Assembly (NCBI RefSeq): GCF_000744095.1
Contig: NZ_JQLI01000001.1
Span: forward strand, 186,001 to 250,000
Direction of reading: 5' to 3'
DNA length: 64,000 nucleotides
Source: Cupriavidus necator A5-1
Lineage (GTDB): Bacteria; Pseudomonadota; Gammaproteobacteria; Burkholderiales; Burkholderiaceae
The translations under genes were made by a program, and so were the position numbers. The notes beneath the pieces were generated by a model. That model was not told where the DNA came from. It ran no database searches and worked only from the letters and a program-made list of their open reading frames with translations. Of the stretch, positions 51,927 through 61,132 are shown one piece after another (within the stretch, counting starts at the first letter, position 1; each line of letters opens with the position of its first letter).

Positions 51927-53450
51927 TCAGGCGACGACGGCTTCCCGGCTGCCGATCAAGCTGCGCAACCGCAGCTCCTCGGGCGTAAACTCCGGGCCGC
52001 GTATTGCCCCGAATGCCTGAGCCGCTGTCAGCGTCCGGGTCGGCGCGTCGTTCAGGCGGTCTGGGCCTTGCAAGCGGAACGAGACCGGCGACAAGGGGCC
52101 GAACAACAGCGCGCGTTCGAGCTCGGGCCAGCGCGCCAGATCGGGCTCCACGCCGATCTGGCGCGCCAGCGAAACCGCAAGATCATGTAGCACTGGCTGT
52201 TGCCCGCGCTGCCGCATCGCCTGGGACGCCGCCAGCCCCTGCGCCATCTGTGTCGGCGACGGCATGGGTGTCAGGCCGGCCAGCGTGTAGGCAATCCAAC
52301 GGGCCTGCAGTTCGAGCAACGGCAGATAGGGGCCGACCAGGTTGTAGAGGCCGACGAAGGCCAGTCCCCGGAGGTCCGGATGAAAGGTATGGGCGTGCAG
52401 GTCTAGCCCCCTGCCGTCGTAGTTCAGCGTGCGTGCAATGTCTGGCGCCAACCACGGCACCGACAGGCCAAAGCCGGTTCCGAAGAGAATCGCATCGGGC
52501 GTTGCGACAGTGCCGTCGGTAAAGCGCACGGTGCTCCCGTCGATGCGGTCGATCCAGGGGCGCACGGTAACGCGGCCTTCGGCCACAGCCGGCAGGAAGC
52601 CCTGTGACTGGGAGATGCCGGCAGCGAACACATTGGCATCGGGCGCCGGCGCCCCAAACTGGTCAGGCGCGCCGCCGGCCCGAAGCACGGCCGCCTTCAG
52701 GCCCTCCGCTAGCGCCTCGGCCGGAAGCGCCTCGCCCGCCAGCGCCGCCGCGCGGTGGAACAGCACATGTTCGGCCGGCACGCCTGCAATCAGCTTAGGG
52801 ACAATATAACGCTGGCGGCGGTAGGCTGCGGTGACGTTTGCTCCGCCAAAAGCGAGATCGGAGGCGATTTCCAGGGCGCTGATCGAACAGCCGGCCACCA
52901 GCACAGAACGGCCTCGGTAAGGCCCGGCACCCTTGTAACGCGCGGTATGTGCGATACCGAGCGCGCCGGTAAAGTTCGCCATGCCAGGAATGTCAGGCAG
53001 TAGCGGCACGGCTTGCGCGCCCGTGGCCACGATCACCTGGCTGAAGCTTTCTTCGTGCATTCTGCCCGCACTGCGCGAACGTAGCCGCCAGCAGCCGCCC
53101 TCCGCGGCCTCGAGGCGCTCGACACGCGTGCCGAGGCGGATGCAGCGCAGTAAATCGAAGCGGGCTGCATAGCGCTCCAGATAGGCAAGCATCTGGTCCT
53201 GGCGCGGATACGTCGCTACATCTATGCCATGGTCCAGGTCGGAGAAGGCCGACATGACTCGGCTGGTGTTTGTGCGCATCCCGGGCCAGGTCGCGCTGGC
53301 CGCGCTGCACAAGTTCCATTGACCGCCGAGCCGGTCGCCGGCCTCGAACAGGATCGGCTCGAAGCCGTGCTGCAGCAGCCAGCGGGCCGAGACCAAGCCG
53401 CCCGGGCCGGCGCCGATGATGGCAATCTGCCTGCCTTTCGGATGTTGCAT
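51927..53450 (-). CDS. FAD/NADPH-dependent flavoprotein monooxygenase (FMO-like)
   Basis: 507 residues. FAD motif IAIIGAGPGGLVSARWLLQH at residues 9-28, GGQWN, and ATGAQAVPLLPDIPGM. The FMO-type fingerprint F-x-G-x-x-x-x-x-H (FTGALGIAHTARYKG) precedes the NADPH motif, which reads VLVAGCSISALEIASDLA: Gly-x-Ser-x-Ser-Ala in place of the usual Gly-x-Gly-x-x-Gly, as in FMOs. LFGTGFGLSVPW is the closing TG motif. Likely oxidises N or S of a small substrate, or a ketone. Divergent from the PNPOx pair with a TATAAT at 53485. Confidence 0.84.
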   Translation of the reverse strand: MQHPKGRQIAIIGAGPGGLVSARWLLQHGFEPILFEAGDRLGGQWNLCSAASATWPGMRTNTSRVMSAFSDLDHGIDVATYPRQDQMLAYLERYAARFDLLRCIRLGTRVERLEAAEGGCWRLRSRSAGRMHEESFSQVIVATGAQAVPLLPDIPGMANFTGALGIAHTARYKGAGPYRGRSVLVAGCSISALEIASDLAFGGANVTAAYRRQRYIVPKLIAGVPAEHVLFHRAAALAGEALPAEALAEGLKAAVLRAGGAPDQFGAPAPDANVFAAGISQSQGFLPAVAEGRVTVRPWIDRIDGSTVRFTDGTVATPDAILFGTGFGLSVPWLAPDIARTLNYDGRGLDLHAHTFHPDLRGLAFVGLYNLVGPYLPLLELQARWIAYTLAGLTPMPSPTQMAQGLAASQAMRQRGQQPVLHDLAVSLARQIGVEPDLARWPELERALLFGPLSPVSFRLQGPDRLNDAPTRTLTAAQAFGAIRGPEFTPEELRLRSLIGSREAVVA

Positions 53451-53590
53451 GGTGGGACTATCCTTTTGTCGATGGTCCCAACGTTATAATCTGCCACACA
53501 AAATAGCGTCGCTAAAAGGTTGCTAAGCGGCTGGCCGTCCTTCCTAAGTTATTCCTAACCGTTTCCGAGGCGAAGACAATCCGGGCCAAT

Positions 53591-54073
53591 ATGCGGCTAT
53601 CAGACGAGATCCTGGACTTTATCGCGAGCCCCGTGATGATCATCGTCGGCACGCGAGACCAGGCCAACCGCCCCTCGATCGCTCGCGCGGTCGGTGCTCG
53701 CGCCATCAACGAGGAAATCGTCGAGGTCATCGTGTCCGCCTGGCAATGGCCGGAAGCGATGGACAACTTAGCCGCCAACGGGCAGGCCGCCGTCACCTTT
53801 GCTCGCCCCGCGGACTATGTCTCCTATCAATTGAAAGGCTCCGCCCAACTCCGCGCAGTCGATTCCTCAGACCTGGAGCTTTCCCGGCGCTACCGGGCCG
53901 ACATCTATGCTTTGTTCGGCGGCCTCGGACTGCGGCCCGAGCTGGTCTCGCCGTGGCTCGCGGATCGGGAGCTGACGGTCGCACGGCTGCATGTGCGCGA
54001 GGCCTACATCCAGACCCCCGGGCCAAAGGCAGGCACAGCCGCGGGCTCGCCCACGGAAATGGGTGCGGGATGA
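53591..54073 (+). CDS. PNPOx-fold flavin-binding protein
   Basis: 160 residues. SDEILDFIASPVMIIVGTRD, VIVSAWQWPEAMDNLAANGQ and AAVTFARPADYVSYQLKGSA fit the pyridoxamine 5'-phosphate oxidase-related split barrel. This group includes FMN-, F420- and haem-binding proteins. Probably cytosolic; ligand unclear. Its stop overlaps the next start (ATGA), so the two proteins are made together. The gene starts 140 bases from the divergent FMO gene. Confidence 0.78.
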   Translation: MRLSDEILDFIASPVMIIVGTRDQANRPSIARAVGARAINEEIVEVIVSAWQWPEAMDNLAANGQAAVTFARPADYVSYQLKGSAQLRAVDSSDLELSRRYRADIYALFGGLGLRPELVSPWLADRELTVARLHVREAYIQTPGPKAGTAAGSPTEMGAG

Positions 54074-55401
54074 TGCCACTGCGCGACCTCGACGACTGCT
54101 TCGAGGGCGTGATCCCCTCGATCATCGCCACAACTGCGGCCGACGGCACGCCCAATATCTCCTACCTGTCGCATGTGGTGATGGTGGACGACGCGCATAT
54201 CGCCATTTCCAACCAGTTCTTCGCCAAGACCGCCGCCAATATCCGCGCCAATCCGCATGCCTGCCTGCTGCTGGTCAGCGCCCGCCACGGCGGTCAGTAC
54301 AAGCTGGATATCACCTGGGTTTCATCCCGCGACGAAGGGCCGCTGTTCAAGCGCGTGGCAGACCAACTGCGGGCCAGCAGCGCCCAAGTCGGCATGGCTG
54401 GCATCATGCGCCTCAAGGCCATCGACGTGTTCCGCGTCGATGGCATCGAACCTGTGGTTTCCCCCGCGCGGACGGATCATGCAGGCGACGCATCGCCGGC
54501 GCCCGATCTTGCCGTCCTCGGCCAGGTGATGAAAACCATCAGCACACAAAGCGATACGGAAGGCGTAATGGGTGCAGTGCTCGACGGCTGCACGCAATTG
54601 GGATTCCCGCATGCCATCGTGCTGCAGAGCGACCCTATCCGACGCCTGCTTACCACCGTGGTCAGCCGCGGCTACGGCCGCTCCGGCGCCGGTTCTGAAG
54701 TGGCATTCGACGAGGGACTAATTGGCATCGCCGCCGTCACCCGGCGCCCGGTGAAAGTCAATGACCTGAGCCGGATTCGGCGGTTGGGCGACGCAATCGA
54801 AGCCAGCAGTCCCGCCGACGAAAACCGCACCCGCATCATCGTGCTGCCCAGCCTGCCCGACGCCATGAGTCAGATGGCCGTCCCCATCCTGGCCCAGGAC
54901 ACGCTGCGCGGCGTGTTGTTTGTGGAAAGCCCGGAGCGGATCGCCTTTCGCACGGCACATGAAACGACACTTGAAATGATCGCCAGCCAGTGCGCACTGG
55001 CTCTGGCGCTCTGCGAAGCGCTGGTCCGGGACGCCCGCCCGTCAGCGCTCCGGACGGTGCCCGGACAGCCAGGTGATCGCGTCATCCACGTGACGCACCA
55101 CCCTGTTGACGATAGTGTCTTCATCGACAACGCCTACGTCATCAAGGGCGTCGCGGGACGCCTGCTGGCCTATATGCTGGGCGTCTACATCAACGAAGGC
55201 CGGAACGCCTTCAGCAACCGCGAGATCCGACTGGCGGAGGCGCTGCGGCTACCAGAGATCAAGGACAACCTCGAAACGCGGATGCTGCTGCTTCGGCGGC
55301 GGTTGGGGGAGAAGAATCTTCCCGTGCAGTTAATTCATGCGGGGCGGGGGCAGGTCCGGTTGGTTGTGGATGGGGTGCCAGTGCTTATGAGGGCTGGGTG
55401 A
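54070..55401 (+). CDS. PNPOx-GAF protein with a C-terminal winged-helix-like part
   Basis: 443 residues from the ATG at 54070. Residues 1-135: PNPOx-like barrel (FEGVIPSIIATTAADGTPNI, SYLSHVVMVDDAHIAI). Residues 150-320: GAF domain (VMKTISTQSDTEGVMGAVLD, DEGLIGIAAVTRRPVKVNDL, MAVPILAQDTLRGVLFVESP). Residues 345-443: VFIDNAYVIKGVAGRLLAYM, REIRLAEALRLPEIKDNLET, LLRRRLGEKNLPVQLIHAGR, similar in layout to an OmpR-type winged helix ending in a beta hairpin. A flavin or haem sensor coupled to DNA binding is a fair guess; the C-terminal call is by layout only. Confidence 0.72.
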   Translation: MMPLRDLDDCFEGVIPSIIATTAADGTPNISYLSHVVMVDDAHIAISNQFFAKTAANIRANPHACLLLVSARHGGQYKLDITWVSSRDEGPLFKRVADQLRASSAQVGMAGIMRLKAIDVFRVDGIEPVVSPARTDHAGDASPAPDLAVLGQVMKTISTQSDTEGVMGAVLDGCTQLGFPHAIVLQSDPIRRLLTTVVSRGYGRSGAGSEVAFDEGLIGIAAVTRRPVKVNDLSRIRRLGDAIEASSPADENRTRIIVLPSLPDAMSQMAVPILAQDTLRGVLFVESPERIAFRTAHETTLEMIASQCALALALCEALVRDARPSALRTVPGQPGDRVIHVTHHPVDDSVFIDNAYVIKGVAGRLLAYMLGVYINEGRNAFSNREIRLAEALRLPEIKDNLETRMLLLRRRLGEKNLPVQLIHAGRGQVRLVVDGVPVLMRAG

Positions 55402-55510
55402 GCGGCGAAAGACTGATACGGTTCTTGCACCGTCCATGAAATAGACCCGATGCGAGTTTTCGGCTGCATCGGGCAAGAAGGCCGGCGAGGACCAGCTCGC
55501 CGGGTGGTAA

Positions 55511-55838
55511 TCAGAAAATGTGATTGATGCCGATATTGAATACTGAGTTGCCGGCGGCTGGGCTGCCGACATCGTTCGCATTCCACACGCGGTAGAAGCC
55601 GCTGGTAGCAAGTATTCGACGCACGGTTCCAGATGTGCGCGTATGACGTGTAGAGACTGGTGCGCTTCGAAAGACGATGCACATATCCGATGGCAGCCTG
55701 CTGGGGATCGTTGTTAGCTGCCGTGCGATCGTTCTTGTGGATGTACGACAGGATCACGCGTCCCGCCCCGACCGGCACCATGGCGCCAACCAACACATCT
55801 TCCGATTTGTAGTTCGGCGTATCGGACAGGCAATGCAC
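55511..55838 (-). pseudogene. Gram-negative porin C-terminal fragment
   Basis: NYKSEDVLVGAMVPVGAGRV, ILSYIHKND, AAIGYVHRLSKRTSLYTSYA are the last beta strands of a trimeric porin. After a frameshift near 55615 another frame ends FYRVWNANDVGSPAAGNSVF, NIGINHIF, stop at 55511, with the obligatory terminal Phe. The first 250 or so residues are missing. Upstream DNA to 56040 is disordered. Confidence 0.65.
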
Positions 55839-56040
55839 GACACTGGCACTGGCACAGGCCGAGGTCGACCCGTTCGCGTGACTGGGCTGGCCGGTACGAC
55901 CGAAAACCTGATCTCCGCGGGCGGCCGCGGCGGGAGCAATCGAGCGAATAACGTCTTCAAGTACAACCTGCCAAATGCGCTTGGCGGAGTGGGCGGCGAC
56001 CTGTCATACAGCTGCGCGTCAGAGGCAATTCGATCCACCG

Positions 56041-56058
56041 AAAATGCAATTAATCGCC
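56041..56058. repeat. 18-base string also found at 12468
   Basis: AAAATGCAATTAATCGCC here and at 12468-12485, same orientation, in otherwise dissimilar AT-poor debris. Possibly the end of one mobile element. The surroundings (55839-56506) hold no gene I can support. Confidence 0.5.
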
Positions 56059-56506
56059 GGCGCTTGCGCTCGTCTCCATGTGTTGCCAGTCAGTCGGGGA
56101 TTTTCTGGGGGCTGAGGCCTGCAAGCTCCGGCATTCATCAGCAGCTCGCGGTTACCGATCGCTGTCATGACGGCTCCCGGAATTCGGCTCTGGGCTTTGC
56201 TTTGCGGGCGATTTAATAAGGTCGCGCAACTCCTCGCATGACTTTGCCCCCGTCCGTCAGGTTGATCCTCTTGGCCGGTCACGCTAGCCATATTTGATCT
56301 TACATTTATCCCCCACTCAAAGATGCCGCTGGCTGGTTCTGGCAGCGCCCAAGTCATTCTGCTCTTGAAGCTGAGGATTGTGGACTGAGCATGCAACGTG
56401 GGATGCTCAGCACCGTGCGCCGCCGTGAGATCCCGGGGTATTCGCAACACTGCCCCGTCGCTTGATGTCATTCTCGTGCGGGATTTCAAGTAGTCGAGCG
56501 CACCCG

Positions 56507-56619
56507 TCGACACCACGGATCGCTACGTCCACGCGCATCCCTGGGAGAGCATCGGCTCCGTCGCCGCGGTCGCGGCCGTGGCCGGCGCCCTGGTCGCACT
56601 GGCCGTCACCCGCCGCTAG
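56507..56619 (+). pseudogene. DUF883 (ElaB/YqjD-like) C-terminal fragment
   Basis: TDRYVHAHPWESIGSVAAVA, AVAGALVALAVTRR, stop at 56617 is the membrane-anchor end of a DUF883 protein (Y-V-H-x-x-P-W-x-S-I/V-G, then one span). These anchor ribosomes or are stress-linked. The N-terminal helical part is absent. Confidence 0.6.
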
Positions 56620-56663
56620 CGCGGGCACGGCAAGCCTGGGTGCGAACCTGCAAGGACGCCTGC

Positions 56664-57573
56664 ATGGATCCGATCGTATTCGCCATGCCCGGCAGTGAAC
56701 GGTAGGCCGCGGCCATTGCAGCCTGCCTGCCTCGCCCGGCCGGCCGGGCGAGGCCGAGGTCCGGCGCTTTCCCGACGGCGAGTCCTACGTCAGGCTGCTG
56801 CAGCCTGTGGCCGGTTGCGAAGCCCTGATGGTGTGCACGCTGGACCGTCCGGATGCCAAGCTGGTGCCGCTGCTGTGGCTCGCTGCCGCTGCCAGGGGAG
56901 GCGGCGCCGTGCAGGTCGGACTGGTGGCGCCATACCTGGCGTACATGCGCCAGGACAAGGTCTTCCGGGCAGGGGAGATCGTGTCGGCACGCCATTTTGC
57001 GGCGCTGCTGGGGGCCAGCTTCGACTGGCTGGTCACGGTGGACCCGCACCTTCACCGGATCGGCAGTCTGGGCGAGATCTTCACCAGGCCGGCGATCGCC
57101 GTGCATGCTGCCCCGGCGATTGCGTCATGGATCGGCCAGGCGGTGCGCGCGCCGTTGCTCGTCGGCCCCGACGACGAGAGCCAGCAGTGGGTCGACGACA
57201 TCGCCAGCCGCTGTGGCGCGGACAGCATTGTTCTGGTCAAGCAGCGCTTCGGCGACCACGAGGTCAGCATCGACGCGAGCGGCCTGCCCACGGCCGCTGG
57301 CCGTACGCCGGTACTGGTCGACGACATGGTCTCCACCGCGCGCACCATGCTGGCGTCGGCGCGGCTGCTGCGCGAACACGGCTACCCGGCGCCGGTCTGC
57401 GTCGGCGTCCACGTGCTGTTCGCGGAGGCAGCCTACGCCGACCTGCAAGCGGTCGCGGTCGACATTGTTACGTGCGACACCGTTGCGCATTCCCGTGGCA
57501 GAGCGCCTGGCAGCCGGCAGCCGGCATCCGGCAGGCACTTCAGGCGCCAGCGGGTTCAGGAGACCCATTATGA
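56664..57573 (+). pseudogene. Ribose-phosphate pyrophosphokinase-like gene with several frameshifts
   Basis: ATG at 56664 gives MDPIVFAMPGSER then a stop. Another frame supplies GEAEVRRFPDGESYVRLLQP, VAGCEALMVCTLDRPDAKLV, APYLAYMRQDKVFRAGEIVS, VTVDPHLHR and the PRPP loop VLVDDMVSTARTMLASARLL. The end needs two more shifts (PVAERLAAG, then GIRQALQAPAGSGDPL). All motifs of a PRPP synthetase (YxxYMRQDK, VDPH, DDMVSTAxT) survive. Recent decay is likely; alternatively poor sequence quality here. Overlaps the next gene's start by four bases. Confidence 0.65.
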
Positions 57574-57932
57574 GCAAGCTCACAGCGCAGGAAACCGTCT
57601 CGCTGGCGGCGCAGCTTGACGCGGACGAAGCGCGCATCCATGCCGCCGTTGGTTCCGCCGACACGCCGATGACACCATTGGCGCAGCGTGAGGCGCGGGA
57701 CGAGGGCGACCTTGCCGACGAAGAAGTCACGCAGCGGCAGGACGACGCGATGCTGGACCACTATCGCATGCAACTGGCCGACATCGCCGCCGCGCGGGCG
57801 CGGATGCAGCACGGTCAGTACGGCATCTGCATCGATTGCCAGCAGCCGATCCCGTTCTCGCGCTTGCAAGCATATCCGACCGCGAAGCGCTGTACCGTAT
57901 GCCAGCGCCGGCACGAGCAACTTTATGCGTGA
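57570..57932 (+). CDS. DksA/TraR-family zinc-finger protein
   Basis: 120 residues, ATG at 57570 after AGGAGACCC. N-terminal coiled coil rich in Asp/Glu/Gln (residues 15-80), then the C4 zinc finger CIDCQQPIPFSRLQAYPTAK, RCTVCQRRH (C-x2-C-x17-C-x2-C). DksA-type proteins enter the RNA polymerase secondary channel and tune promoters in stress. Acidic residues (DEARIHA, EARDEGDLADEE) are present but without the classic DxxDxA tip. Lies downstream of the PRPP-like gene, which it overlaps. Confidence 0.82.
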   Translation: MSKLTAQETVSLAAQLDADEARIHAAVGSADTPMTPLAQREARDEGDLADEEVTQRQDDAMLDHYRMQLADIAAARARMQHGQYGICIDCQQPIPFSRLQAYPTAKRCTVCQRRHEQLYA

Positions 57933-58046
57933 CAGTTGGAGGATACCGGGCAGCAGGCCGCTGAGGGCAACTGTGCGCCTGGCGGGCTGCCGCCGCGGAA
58001 ACGACGGTCGCCCCCCGGCAGCGGCCGGGAGGCTGGCGCTGACCGG

Positions 58047-58289
58047 CTAGCGCAGGTCGTACTCGCGCATCATCTCGGTCGTGACTGCCTTGACCGTGGC
58101 CAGGCATGCCGGCGGGACTGCGGGGAAGGCGTCGATGGTCCAGTTGCAGCCGCCGTTGGCAGCTGCGTCGACACGCTGCGGCAACGGGATGTCGCAGTCG
58201 CGGCAGGTGTCGCCGAGGTCGGCGTTTTCCTGCAGGCGCCGCAGAATTTCATTGCGGATCTGTTCCGCACTGCCGAGGTTCTTGATCAT
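58047..58289 (-). CDS. Small hypothetical protein with Cys motifs
   Basis: 80 residues, ATG at 58289 behind AGGAGACACCGAC. MIKNLGSAEQIRNEILRRLQ is helical; DLGDTCRDCDIPLPQRVDAA has a Cys-x-x-Cys and further cysteines follow (GGCNW, PPACLATV), so a metal site is possible. Found after the nitroreductase remnant on the same strand, 45 bases on. Function unknown. Confidence 0.6.
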   Translation of the reverse strand: MIKNLGSAEQIRNEILRRLQENADLGDTCRDCDIPLPQRVDAAANGGCNWTIDAFPAVPPACLATVKAVTTEMMREYDLR

Positions 58290-58334
58290 GTCGGTGTCTC
58301 CTGTTGTCTGGTGGTGGCGATCCGGCCAGGATAT

Positions 58335-58947
58335 CTAGACCGGCGCGCTGTCGTGCGGGGCCGGGCGCCCGACGGTCTGGGACAGGATCGGTTCCTCGTC
58401 CTCGTTCAGCGACATATGCTCGGCCAGTTGGCGCCGGTTGAGCCAGCCGCGCACCACCGCGCCCAGCCCGGCCGAGGCGCAGTAGAGATAGACGTTCTGG
58501 ACCATGGCGCCGGCCGCGGCGGCAGCGAAGGTCTCGTGCAGCTTGGGCGGGACGTCCTGCATCCGGCCATGGTTGGCGACGTAGACCAGGTCCAGCGGCG
58601 CCATGCCGACGAAGTCCTGGTAACCGGTCATGCTGCGCACATCTGCCGCGCGCTTCAGCGCCAGGCAATGGTGGACCGGGTCGTAGCGGTAGAGGCCGGC
58701 GGGCAGCGCCGCGTAGACGTCGATCACCGCCGCGCCGTGCGGCGAAGGGGCCGTGCGGCCGCCGCCCTGGGAGCGGCTGCTCGTCGAACTCACGGGTGCT
58801 CATGCGCTGCCACAGCGCCCCCATCAGCGGCAGGCCACCGGTGCGGTCCGGCTGTGGCAGGGCGATGACCCGCTCGCTCGTGCCGGTGGCGGGGCGTGGC
58901 AGCAGGTCTTTGATGGGCTGGTAGGGGATGCGCTTCAGTTCGTCCAT
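58335..58947 (-). pseudogene. SagB-type nitroreductase-fold gene, internally deleted
   Basis: Start MDELKRIPYQPIKDLLPRPA and QRMSTREFDEQPLP (the R-S/T-x-R-x-F/Y FMN motif). Then the frame breaks at about 58770 and continues one frame over as GGRTAPSPHGAAVIDVYAAL, PAGLYRYDPVHHCLALKRAA, YLYCASAGLGAVVRGWLNRR. A stretch of some 20 residues expected between them is gone (LLWAAFG-type helix). A deletion with frameshift, so probably dead. Confidence 0.65.
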
Positions 58948-59128
58948 GGGATGCTCACATTTGTTGCAAAGAGCGGCGCCAGCGCTCTGCGCATGGCACC
59001 GGTATGGACGAATGTAGGCGCTGCTCCCGACCTTGGGTTGCGCTCCGTCAAGCCGGGGCTACGGGGCGTGCCGGGGGGATGCAAGCGATCCCGGGACGGC
59101 TTCGGATGATGCCGGCAGGGCCCTGGCG

Positions 59129-60658
59129 TCAGCCGCGGCCGGGGGCAGCGCGGCCCATGAAGCTGCCAGGCATGGCGACGCAGGCGCGCTCGGCTTCGGT
59201 CAGCGGATCCTGGATGCGTATCTGCCACGCCAGCACGCCGTCGTCGGCATCCGACAGGTCCCCGCCCGCCCGGGCACGGGCGGCGATGCGGGCGCGCAGC
59301 GTCTCAGGGCTGGCTTCGCAGGTGACGATGGCGAAGGGCACGCTAAGGCGGAGGGCCTGGGCCGCAAAGCGCTCGCGCTCGGCGCAGGCCAGGAAGGTGG
59401 CGTCGGCAATCATCGGGAAGCCGGCGCGGCAACCGAGCCGGCAGACGGCGAGCAGGCGTCGGTAGGTCCGCGCCGTTTCGCTGGCGGCATACCAGCCACC
59501 CGCGGGCATCACGCCGCGGTGCAGGCCCTTGCGTACCGCGTCGGAGCGCACGCGTACCATCGCCCCCGCCTTGCTCATCTGCGCAGCTACCGTGGACTTG
59601 CCGCTGCCGGACAGCCCATGCATCACCACCATCGGCCCGCGACGGCGGCTGAGGCATCGCCATGCCAACGCCAGCAGCCTGCCTGCCTCGGCCTGCGCCG
59701 GCGCCATGGACGCGCCCGCGGCGTGCTGCTGGCAGGCGCGCTCCAGCAGCACGCGCGCGCGCACCAGGGCCCGCATGGCGAGATAGAAGGGCAACACGGC
59801 CAGCGCGCCGTAGTCTCCCGATTGCGCCAGGTAGCCGTTGAGCAGCCGGTAGGCCAGCGCCGGTCGGCCATGGTGCAGCAGGTCCATGACGGGGAAGGCC
59901 AGGTCGCTGATGGTGTCGGTCCAGCGCAGCGCGGCGTCGAACTCCAGGCAGTCGAATGGCGTCGGCACGCCGTTCAGCAGCACGATGTTGCCCAAGTGCA
60001 GGTCACCATGGCACTCGCGCACATGGCCGTTGTGCAGGCGTGCCCGGAACGCGCCTGTTAGCCGGGTGGCCTCGCTGCGCGCCCGCTGGGCCACGCGGCT
60101 GGCCAGGTGCGAGGCCTGCGCCAGCCGCTCGATGCCGCCCAGGCACTCCGCAAGGGTCGCGTCGATGCGGGCCGGCGTGCCAAAGCCATCGGAATGGGCG
60201 GCAGAGGGCTGCGCCTGGTGAAAGGCCGCAATGCTGCGCGCCAGCGCATCAATATGCCCCGGCTCCAGCCGGTTCGCAGCGATCCTTGCGCTGAGCATGT
60301 CTTGTTGGGCGAAACGCCGCATCCGGACCGCATGCTCGATCGGCATGCCGCTCCCGCCGATGCGCACGGAGCCGGGCGTCGGGCCTGCCACGATCGGCAC
60401 CACATCCAGGTACAGGGCGGGTGCGAACCGGCCGTTCAGGCGCAGCTCGGTCTCACAGTCGTCGCGGCGTGCCTGCGCGGTGGAGAAGTCGACAAAGTCG
60501 AACCGCACCGGCTTGCGCACCTTGTAGGCAAAGTCCCCGGCCAGGAAGACACGGGAGATATGCGTCTCGATGACCTGTACTGCCGGCGCCGGGTGGGGGT
60601 AGGCGTCCGGCTGCTGCAAAGCGGCCGTCAACGCCGCGTCGTCCCATTGACTCTCCAT
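59129..60658 (-). CDS. Two-domain kinase: aminoglycoside-phosphotransferase-like plus P-loop kinase
   Basis: 509 residues from the ATG at 60658 behind GGCAAGGGAC. Residues 20-310 are an APH-like kinase fold: ETHISRVFLAGDFAYKVRKP, then the catalytic loop ECHGDLHLGNIVLLNG and the DLAFPVMDL metal region. Residues 345-509 are a zeta-toxin/gluconate kinase-like P-loop domain: MVVMHGLSGSGKSTVAAQMS (Walker A), VRVRSDAVRKGLHRG, MIADATFLACAERERF. The pair is common in proteobacteria next to stress genes; the substrate is not known. Confidence 0.84.
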   Translation of the reverse strand: MESQWDDAALTAALQQPDAYPHPAPAVQVIETHISRVFLAGDFAYKVRKPVRFDFVDFSTAQARRDDCETELRLNGRFAPALYLDVVPIVAGPTPGSVRIGGSGMPIEHAVRMRRFAQQDMLSARIAANRLEPGHIDALARSIAAFHQAQPSAAHSDGFGTPARIDATLAECLGGIERLAQASHLASRVAQRARSEATRLTGAFRARLHNGHVRECHGDLHLGNIVLLNGVPTPFDCLEFDAALRWTDTISDLAFPVMDLLHHGRPALAYRLLNGYLAQSGDYGALAVLPFYLAMRALVRARVLLERACQQHAAGASMAPAQAEAGRLLALAWRCLSRRRGPMVVMHGLSGSGKSTVAAQMSKAGAMVRVRSDAVRKGLHRGVMPAGGWYAASETARTYRRLLAVCRLGCRAGFPMIADATFLACAERERFAAQALRLSVPFAIVTCEASPETLRARIAARARAGGDLSDADDGVLAWQIRIQDPLTEAERACVAMPGSFMGRAAPGRG

Positions 60659-61132
60659 GTCCCTTGCCGCCTGCTCCCTTCCGCTGTTGTGCACTACCAC
60701 CTCAACTGCAGCCTCGGCACGCAAACTCTGCCTGCCAGCTCGCCCCCGCTGCGTCCTAGGCCGTCACGCGTGCGGTCCGTCTTCAGATGCGCGCCAAGGG
60801 GGATCTCCGTGGTGATTGCCGCAAGGCGCTGTGCAGGTCCGGTATCGTTGTCGGCCGCCGATGCCGAAATCATCCAGCGCCGAAAAAGCTGTCGGCATGG
60901 TGCCATGCCGCTCGTACGTGCTTTGAGACGGCGCTTGTCCGTCATGCGCACCCGGCCTGTCAGCGGAATCTGACAGGGACGTGGCAGCATAACCCGGTAT
61001 TTCCCGGCCATTGTTGTGAAAAGGAGCATTCCCCTACATCCGCAAACTGGTCTCGCCCAACTTTGGTTCAGCCGGGGTATCGCGCGCCGGGTAGGATTCA
61101 GCCAGTAACATATGCGCGGTGCCGTCGCGCGC
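60659..61132. other. 470-base intergenic region
   Basis: Between two minus-strand genes. No coding frame, repeat or clear promoter is seen. It should hold the promoter of the kinase gene. Confidence 0.45.
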
